A program made the translations under genes and the position numbers. From Alligator mississippiensis (lineage: Eukaryota > Chordata > Crocodylia > Alligatoridae), in the NCBI RefSeq assembly GCF_030867095.1, contig NC_081824.1, positions 237,300,719 to 237,364,718 on the forward strand: a DNA stretch of 64,000 nt. The letters run 5' to 3'. Positions 57,831 to 64,000 of this stretch are shown here, piece after piece. The notes beneath the pieces were generated by a model. That model was given only the letters and a program-made list of their open reading frames with translations, ran no database searches and was not told the origin of the DNA. Position 1 is the stretch's first letter. Every line of letters begins with the position of its first letter.

Positions 57831-60800
57831 TGCTGGGGCTACTTACCTGAAAGCATTGATTCCTGTGGAAGTACATGGTGTGAGGGGACCGGCATGGCTC
57901 TAAGGGAGCTATAGAAGCTCTAGGATAAATGCTCTTTTTTCCTCCAGTCTGCAAGCATCTATGCCCTGTCTCTTGTGCCATGAGTTCAGCAAGCCAGTCT
58001 GTCAACCAATTTCTCTCTCCAGCAGCAGGACTGTGTTGCTGAGGGGAGGCTGGCTGCCAAGAGTTCAGATTTAAACCCAAAAATCCCTCTCTGGAATTCT
58101 GGGTTGATTTCTGGGGTTTGGTTTAACCAAAATTAATCTAAACTTGGCAAAAGCTGGTATTAGCAGCTGTCTTCCTCTGAGTAGCTTCTTAGTCACAAGC
58201 CCCAAACCCAGTGGAGACAGACAAGCCAGCACACTCTCACTGGTGTGTTCTTGGCACCTTCTGCCCTGGCAGCAGTTTAACTGGAGCCCAAAGTGTTCTT
58301 CCCAAGGGTACAGTCCAACTCTGCCTTGAGGTACGGAGCCTAATCAGGCTCAGCTGCACTGAATTAGCTCCAACCTGCCAATGCATTTCCCAGTTTTTGC
58401 TGGAATTGGACACAAAAAATTGCTTTGGCCGCTGCCTGGCTGGATGAGACCACCATGGGATAGGATACCATGCTACCTCCAACAGGTGCCCAATGACCTG
58501 CTTGCACCATTATAGATATTTTCAGCCTTTCATCAGCAACTTCTCCTAGTGCTCCCTTCACTTTGGTTTTCCAATGAAAGTCAAACCTCACTCCCAGTCA
58601 GGATTGCTAATCCAATTTTTTTCCCCTGACAATCTGCAACCTTTTTACTGATAATGAAACTTTTTTCACTGACATGTGTTTTACATAATGTAAATGTAAT
58701 CCTTTTGCTGGCCTCTTGATGGCAGTAACAATGGCCAGATTCAAATTTAAGGGTTTTTTAACACCAGTTTTTGAAATCTAGCTTGTGCCCCACACCTAGA
58801 AGCTAGAAAAAACAAATTTTAACTAAATATTTTAATGTGAACAATCTTCCCCGCTGGCAAGTAATGTTAAACTAAAACAGGTTTTATTACAGGGGGAAAG
58901 GGAACAAACATGACCATAAAGAAAACCCTTAACCATTCAACATTAAATGAAATCCAAACCATCAATAGTCTCGCTTATACTTGACTGTGATACAGTTTTA
59001 TACTGTGATGCCCCCACCCCAAGGGTCTTCTGCTCATCCCCACACCCTGATACCCCCAACCACTCTCCTCACTGTGTTGTCCATAAATTTATGGACAGTT
59101 GGAAACCATACCCCGAGCTGACCCAGGAGAGAATTCACTCCAGTCCTGTGACAGCACAAACACATGCCCTTCCCTCTAAGAACATTACCTGTGCAGGAAG
59201 GCCCCAAGGGACAGGTACCCCAGGCAGCTGTCAGTGCAAGACCAGGGCCTAAAGTTGCAGTAAAAGAAATCACAATAGATGTGTACCTTGCATTAGCACA
59301 TGGTGTATCTCCATAGTAATACATAGAAAGATCTGGATAGGTAGACTGAAACTCATTGGGCTATAAAACTGCAAGGTGCTCCAGCTATTATTGCTCATTT
59401 CACATTTGCTTCTCATGGGGAACTTGTAGGATGATCCAGTCCATGATTTCACCTGCTCATCTTGTTAAAGCAATGTATTACACATTTAAAACAAAAGTGT
59501 TTTGGCCTTGCATCAATATCAGAAATACCATTGGCCCAACAGTTGTTAGCTACTTTCAATCACAAACTACTGCGGCTGATCAAGGAACAAAGTTTGCAAG
59601 GAAAATATATTTTTGATTTCAATCGTCCAAACCATTTCTGATAAAAAGGGTGACAGAGAAATACATTCCTAGTGTCTTTAGAATATATATTTATGGGGAT
59701 GCTTTTGTGATGGTGCTTGTCATATTCACTCAGTGTTTGCTTAATTGATCCTATGCTCTCAAGCATGACTTTTATTCTTGAAAGTGAACATAGCTTATTC
59801 CTTACCATTAAGATGTGAAAGCAATCCTGAGGGTAAATGAAGTTGCTCCAAAAATCATTTGTGATGTCTCAACTCCAAACATTTAGAAAAAGAATTAGCA
59901 AGGCATGACATTAAGTGTTAAGTTGCAATATAGGACCAGTTAAGATGCCAGTAAACTCTTTATTTTGTGCCATGGGCAAAATGGGAAGCACTAGATCTTT
60001 TTGTGTGAAGGTGAATGCTAATCAGTCTGACTTAGGACTGTGGCCAGAATTTTCTAACCTGCAGAGCTAAAATTAGCCACCTAACCATTTGGCTTGATTG
60101 TGAGAGGTGCTGAGGACCAGAATATTCAATATTCAGGTATATGAAGATACAGATAGGTACCCACAGAGATTTTCAAAATCTCACAAACCACTACTCTGCA
60201 ACTTCAGGCTCTCTAACCCTTTAAATATCTGGCTTTATGGCTTCCACTCACGGCAGAGGACTCTGGGAGCTGGTCCCCAGTTCCTCTGGGCTTGTACATG
60301 TGGGTAAACCAGTGTGAGAGGGTGTGAATTTACAGAATTCTAGTCTATTCTGCACTAACCTTCTGTGTAGACACTTTATCACGGACAAAGAACTTGTCTA
60401 TATAGGGACACACAGGGAAATGAATTTGAATTAGCTTTTAAAGCAGATTGTTTAAACTTCATTAAAGCCCAGAGACATTCATTTCTTATAGTTTATTTCA
60501 TTTCTACTTTACATTTACATATATTTTTTGTTAACACAGATTAATTTTCCCAAATGTCACTATGTGGATGAGCCCTTATTGTGAGGTGGCTTATTCCACT
60601 TTCAAATCAAGTAAACTACTTTGCACAAAGACAGCCTTGTTGCGCTAAAAGCCAAGTTTTATTCTATGTGTGGGGGGGGAGTAAATTTAGGCACCTAAGT
60701 GTGATTCTGTTCCACCCTGAAGTCCCTGAAAATCCATGAATGCATCTATTCTTGTAACACATGGTCACTTGACCCTTTCGACTGAATCACAAAAAAACAG

Positions 60801-61011
60801 CAAGGAGGAAGAAGTTGTACCTACCTTTTGTATTAATTATTTGACCTGAGCAAAGTGGAATAGAATCACATGTAAGCATCCAAGTCCACTTATGCACCTA
60901 ATAAGTGTAATACAATCTGGTCCTAAGGGTGTCTCCACAGGAATGACTGCAGAGTGGCTAGTGAGCTGTAAATCTCCTTTACTCTCCTTTACTGTGCACT
61001 AAAATCTCCAT
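57831..61011. other. Unique AT-rich non-coding sequence
   Basis: About 3.2 kb with no repeat family or exon that I recognise. Confidence 0.5.
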
Positions 61012-61480
61012 GGGCACATCTACACATGAAATTAATGCAACGCAATAAACTCTGGCGCATATCGCACTAAAAGTTTGTTGCTCTCAGCTGTCTTGTTTAC
61101 ATGTGCACCCAGGACCACAATACGTTGAGCCAGGTCAGAGGAGCCCCAGCTGGCAAGGATCCAGGGGGTCAGCTTGCCAGCCTAGGACTGCTACAACCTG
61201 GCTCAATGTGCAGTGGAGGGGAGGTTGGGGTACAAGGGTGCTTCAGTGAGGGACTAGCTGGCAGGCAGCCCCTTCACTGGAGCACCTTCATGCCCCAGCC
61301 AGCCCTGTCAGCATCTGTGCACTAAATAATGCCACTATAGGATAGTACTTTTGTTTACAAGTATTAACCTATGACAGAGTTCATTAGTTGTGACCTAATA
61401 GGGCCTCATGTGTAGATGCTGAGACTTTACTGTGGAGCTAATTAGGCAGCTCCATAGTAAATGTCTCACGTAGATGTGCC
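61012..61480 (+). mobile_element. GTGCATC-family inverted-repeat element, copy D
   Basis: 469 bp. The left end GGGCACATCTACACATGAAA matches the inverse of GTAGATGTGCC at the right. The subterminal hairpin TTTACTGTGGAGCTAATTAG and its partner are present. The GC-rich core shares CCAGGGGGTCAGC with copies A and C. Confidence 0.8.
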
Positions 61481-61559
61481 ACATGTAGACAAACCTTCAA
61501 TTTAAAGCAGTGAATGTTGAGGGAAGGGGGTGGATTTTATTGCATCTGTTATACTGCAT

Positions 61560-61676
61560 TACATACTTGCTGCAAAAATCACCAGGTAAAATTCTCTTGT
61601 CTGTGTTACAGAAGTCAGACTGAATGTTTATACTGATCCCTTCTGATCTTTACATCTAGGAGTCATATGATATAGT
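61560..61676 (+). repeat. CR1 3'-end fragment
   Basis: GAAGTCAGACTGAATG, then GATCCCTTCTGATCTTTACA, TCTAGGAGTCATATGATAT: a diverged CR1 3' UTR end, directly followed by copy E. Confidence 0.6.
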
Positions 61677-62249
61677 GGGTGTATCTACACATGCAATTAA
61701 TGCACATTAAGGTTACTCTGCAGTACCTTAAGGCACATCAACATGTGGCCAGGAACACATCTACACGTGCAGATTTGTTCTTGATGGAAGCAGGTCAGTA
61801 CAGGGCTGCTCCAGCCCTGCTCTGCCCTCTGCAGCAGCCAGGGGGTGCTCGCAGTTCCCCTGGGTGCCAGTCCTGGGCTGGCAGAGGGGTCAGGCCTGGG
61901 CTGGGGAGTGGGAAACTGTACCACTTGGGGGGCATCTACCCGCAAGCCCCACTCAACATGGGGCTGGCCAAGAGCTGCTCCACAAGCGAGACAGTTCCCC
62001 TTGTCCTGTGGTGAGTCAGGCGAGTCCCACTTGGCACAGGGCTCACAAGCGGGACAGTTCCCCCCTGCCTTCTGCTGTCTGCACTGATAGGGAGCAACTT
62101 GTTCCTGGTCAGCTGTCTACATGTGCAACTGCTACTGTGCAATAGCTAATGCACAGTTAATCTAGTACCTGTATTTCTTGGTACTAGGAAACTGCGCAGA
62201 AGCCTAATTTACTGCACAGTAAATGGTGTGCACATGTCGATGCAGACAC
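61677..62249 (+). mobile_element. GTGCATC-family inverted-repeat element, copy E
   Basis: 573 bp, more diverged. The left end is GGGTGTATCTACACATGCAA and ATTAATGCA follows. The right end has TTTACTGCACAGTAAA, then ATGTCGATGCAGAC. The core is GC-rich but only partly similar to other copies. Confidence 0.7.
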
Positions 62250-62475
62250 TTAACTGCACATGCTGTCCTTCCCCTAAAGCAAGAATACATTAATTCAGCT
62301 TCATTCCCAACTCCAAAGTGATATTAATCAGCATGCACTTCTGCAAGGGTTAGTTCTAAACAGGGCCAAAATACTCAAGGAAGATGACAGAATGGGGTTT
62401 CTCATGTCTCTGTGCAGCTGAGTTCCTTTGTGCATTGGCAAGAGAATAAACCCCAAGATAATATTTCAGCTCAGC

Positions 62476-62746
62476 TAGTGCCGGATTATGACATGCTGAG
62501 GCCCTAAACTATGTTCCGTTTAAGAGGCCCCATACCATAAAAATAATCCAATATATGTATATTTTGTCATATTAGAACGAAAATGTCCATATTTAGAGAG
62601 TAATTTTCCCATATCTCCTTTATTTACCAATTGCTTATTATTATAAAACTTGATATTGAGTCAGGTTTTCTTTCTTATTTAGAGTCCCCTCATATTGTGA
62701 GGCCCTAAACTGTAGCTTAAATAGCTTAAGCCTAAATCTGGCACTG
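62476..62746. mobile_element. Non-autonomous hAT element (AGTGCCGGAT type)
   Basis: The left end TAGTGCCGGATTATG and the right end AAATCTGGCACTG are inverted hAT-type termini. The flanks AGCTCAGC (62468-62475) and AGCTCAAC (62747-62754) match at 7 of 8. GAGGCCCTAAACT stretches occur at both ends in inverse or direct form. 271 bp and no transposase. A second, partial copy is at 9.9-10.0 kb. Confidence 0.8.
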
Positions 62747-62754
62747 AGCTCAAC

Positions 62755-64000
62755 GGCAAAATTTACTAAATTGTTGAGGAATATCTAAAACATGGATAAT
62801 GGGGACAAACACTTTAAGTAAAGCAACTGAAAAACAGTGAGTGAAAGCCTCAGAGGGAAAATTAAGTACTTAAGAAAAATAGTGCAAATGGGCAAGAATC
62901 ACTGTCACCGTAGGGTGCAAGTAACATTGTAGGGTTTGTTCCTAAAAAGAAACGAATATCCAATGATTGTCTCTGGTGTTCCATTTATTTTCTTTTCATG
63001 TTCTTGCATTATCAGGTCTCTCCTCTTGTTGTTGAGGAATTAATCCTGCTATGATTCTGATTCATCACTAAAAACATTGGGGAGGCTTATGGTATATTTA
63101 TATAGGCTTTGCTATGATTCTATTCCTATACAAACTAATTTAAGCAATAGAGTTTTAGCTAGCATAACAATATTGCTTTTTGTTCTTGTCAAGAAGTTTT
63201 CCTTGCTGGCTTAAAACAAGTGCATGGCTAATGTTGGGCCATGGTCCTGCAGTGTGATAAATTGGGCTTTTGCTAGCGGCTTCACAAATCCCCACAGACC
63301 TCTGGGAAGGCAAATAACTACGGTTGCAGATATCAAGTTGCTGGATTGGGGCCTGAGTCTTGCTTGGCAAGTCCTGCAGTAGATGGACTATGTACATGGC
63401 AACTGATATTACTGATAGGCAGCTAAGAATTTTTACGACCTAATGAGGGGATGGAAAAGAGTGTTGGTGTTCAGCGACATTGAATATATTTTTTTAAGCT
63501 CATGTCATATGATTCATCTTTGAGGGAAAATGCACACAGCAGTGGTTTTTTATGCAGTTTATCATCTACAGCAACTTTATGTTGATACATTTAAAATGCA
63601 TATTTAGCTCTCTGAAACAACATTAAAGGAGATATTTGATTTAATGTTTACATCACATTCATTATTGGGTATTCCTTCTATCTGTCAATTTTCAGATAAT
63701 TTTAAGTAAAGCAATATTATGTTAATTCACTAACATGTCTCTTCAAGGCCAGATGAATAATCAACTGTCCAGTGGCACGTGCCATGTCCTACTCCATATA
63801 TATTAACATTCTGCTGATTCTCTGTATTTTCCCATAATTTATGCCCTGTGGTTAACTCGGTGGTCTCCGCCTTGGTGTAGATTTCCTCTTGTAATCCATG
63901 TCTATTTGTTAAAATATTGTTTAGGCAGAGAAATACAGAGCAAATACAGAAAATCTTTCAAATTTAAAACAGGCAAAGCTTGTCCGATAAAAACTCTTTC
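62755..64000. other. Unique AT-rich non-coding sequence
   Basis: Nothing recognised. Confidence 0.5.

Overview
This window reads as intergenic or intronic DNA of a sauropsid vertebrate. A crocodilian is most likely and a turtle is possible. The reasons are several CR1 LINE copies with the typical 3' tail (repeats of ATCTATGA), an ancient MIR/L2-type SINE, Penelope-like element remnants, and many non-autonomous DNA transposons. Long ORFs are nearly absent except inside transposons. I found no convincing host exon, no RNA gene and no CRISPR array.

Layout. 0.1-1.5 kb: an old CR1 on the + strand. 2.7-3.7 kb: an inverted-repeat-bounded element whose right end is the same hAT-like family as 18.5 kb. 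6.7-7.5 kb: palindrome-rich foldbacks. 8.0-9.1 kb: a probable solo LTR on the - strand carrying a nested CR1 3' end. 9.9-14 kb: hAT fragments, then a GC-rich foldback cluster. 15.7-16.8 kb: copy A of a ~470-bp inverted-repeat family, interrupted by a 613-bp foldback. 23.9-26.6 kb: foldbacks, an ancient LINE and copy B. 27.9-31.8 kb: tandem and GC-rich elements with copy C. 32.6 kb: another inverted-repeat element. 34.6, 49.5 and 57.3 kb: Penelope-like 3' regions, all on the - strand, with hammerhead-like cores. 40-44.7 kb: a CR1 on the + strand broken by a hAT element and by an inverted CR1. 45.0-45.6 kb: a Tigger-like element whose 70-residue ORF carries a PCNA-binding-type motif. 49.9 kb: a MIR-like SINE. 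61-62.7 kb: copies D and E plus a short hAT element. The rest is unique, mostly AT-rich DNA; 37.1-37.6 kb and 50.8-51.7 kb look most like conserved non-coding sequence.

How the parts relate. The window is best read as layers of transposon insertion. Flanking target-site duplications give a relative order at several places: the CR1 is younger than the LTR it sits in, the hAT and the inverted CR1 are younger than the + strand CR1, and a foldback is younger than copy A. The repeated theme is non-autonomous elements rich in hairpins, some in families of two to five copies. All family names come from motif recognition by eye; no database search was run.
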